Below are positions 6,079 to 6,533 of a DNA stretch of 6,533 nt, piece after piece; position 1 is the first letter of the stretch, and each line of letters opens with the position of its first letter. The notes under the pieces were generated by a model, which saw only the letters and a program-made list of their open reading frames with translations, searched no databases and was not told the origin of the DNA. The stretch comes from an uncultured Mucispirillum sp. Lineage in GTDB: Bacteria > Chrysiogenota > Deferribacteres > Deferribacterales > Mucispirillaceae. Where the stretch lies: assembly GCA_910586745.1 (NCBI GenBank), contig CAJUJZ010000122.1, forward strand, positions 1 to 6,533, given 5' to 3'. A program made the translations under genes and the position numbers.

Positions 6079-6533
6079 TTATACATTACGAGTTAAATAG
6101 TTTGTATAATCAATAGTTACAGGCTTATAATCTTCTTCAAAAAGATGAGAAGATATTACAAAGTCTGCAGTTGAACGAGTACATGCAATTACTACATTAT
6201 ACACTGAACATAAACGCTCTAAAGCTTTAATATCTACATCATGTGGCTGAGTAGTCATAGGGTCTATAAAGAAAATTAAAATATCTACATGACCGCTTGC
6301 TATTAATGCACCCATTTGCTGGTCGCCCCCAAGAGGACCTGATTTTAATTTAATAATATCTGCAGCTTTATCCGGCTCTCTGCGTAAAAATACTTCTTCT
6401 ACTAAACGGCCAGTTGTGCCTGTACATATTAATTTATGAGGCATCAATCTTTTATAGTTAAATTCTACCCATTCCACCATATCTCTTTTTCTTGCATCGT
6501 GAGCTACAAGACCAATAGATTTGATTTTTTTCA
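6079..6533 (-). CDS. mgsA: Methylglyoxal synthase (first base of the start codon outside window)
   Basis: This enzyme turns dihydroxyacetone phosphate into methylglyoxal and phosphate, a cytoplasmic bypass of lower glycolysis used under phosphate limitation or sugar overload. The frame runs to the right edge. The last two window bases read TG on the minus strand directly before KKIKSIGLVAHDARKRD, so the start codon is almost certainly NTG with its first base at 6534; the protein is then 151 residues. The ATG at 6480 is internal and would remove the conserved AHD. Family signatures are AHD (11-13), TGTTG (38-42, phosphate binding), SGPLGGDQQMGA (65-76, with catalytic D71), FFIDPM (88-93) and PHDVDIKAL (97-105, with H98 and D101). 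The stretch between TGTTG and SGP is 22 residues, against 15 in the E. coli protein as I recall it. The gene is followed after 79 nt by the exported-protein gene. Identification is firm. Confidence 0.95.
   Translation of the reverse strand, partial: KKIKSIGLVAHDARKRDMVEWVEFNYKRLMPHKLICTGTTGRLVEEVFLRREPDKAADIIKLKSGPLGGDQQMGALIASGHVDILIFFIDPMTTQPHDVDIKALERLCSVYNVVIACTRSTADFVISSHLFEEDYKPVTIDYTNYLTRNV

Noticed and set aside
1..6533. A new defence, mobile or secretion system in the window
   Set aside because: All seven genes either belong to known housekeeping or envelope families or, for the exported protein, have no system-like neighbours. No transposase, integrase, toxin-antitoxin pair, CRISPR or attachment repeat was seen, and base use looks uniform.

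Overview
The window is AT-rich (about one third G+C by eye, an estimate rather than a count) and densely coding. It comes from a bacterium with a two-membrane envelope: it holds an LPS-transport permease (LptF/LptG family), a heptosyltransferase-like GT9 enzyme, an ArnT/PMT-like GT39 enzyme and a small exported protein. Low G+C plus this gene set would fit an AT-rich Gram-negative such as a Deferribacterota (Mucispirillum-like) or Campylobacterota member. That placement is inference only; no taxonomic marker gene is present.

Layout, left to right. (1) The 3' end of a plus-strand ComEC/Rec2-type DNA-uptake channel gene enters from the left edge and stops at 779. (2) Everything else is on the minus strand. 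Read in the direction of transcription from the right edge, it starts with mgsA (methylglyoxal synthase, complete except for the first base of its start codon). Next is a 137-aa exported protein of unknown function with a good rho-independent terminator. Then come an LptG-like permease and three tightly packed genes: a UPF0104/LPG_synthase_TM flippase-like membrane protein, a GT9 glycosyltransferase and a GT39 glycosyltransferase. The last of these ends 2 nt from the comEC stop, so the two are convergent.

The three-gene block looks like one transcription unit: there is 1 nt between the first two genes and an 8-nt overlap between the second and third. With lptG just upstream, the block reads as a cell-envelope glycolipid or LPS-core module. 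The cytoplasmic GT9 enzyme would add a sugar, the GT39 enzyme would add another on the periplasmic face from a polyprenyl-phosphate donor, UPF0104 would be a membrane partner, and LptG would take part in export to the outer membrane. The substrates cannot be read from the sequence.

The longest open frames of two genes begin at unconvincing TTG codons. Ribosome-binding sites, and for lptG a promoter, favour shorter starts: ATG at 2203 for the GT39 gene and GTG at 5483 for lptG. Three candidate promoters (before lptG, UPF0104 and the exported-protein gene) would each give a short leader of about 20 nt. I see no tRNA, rRNA, CRISPR, insertion sequence or phage gene, and no non-coding stretch longer than 80 nt. 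The region looks like ordinary chromosome. The points most worth a second look are the ComEC C-terminus without metallo-beta-lactamase motifs, the orphan exported protein, a perfect palindrome over the UPF0104 promoter, and an extra segment in MgsA.
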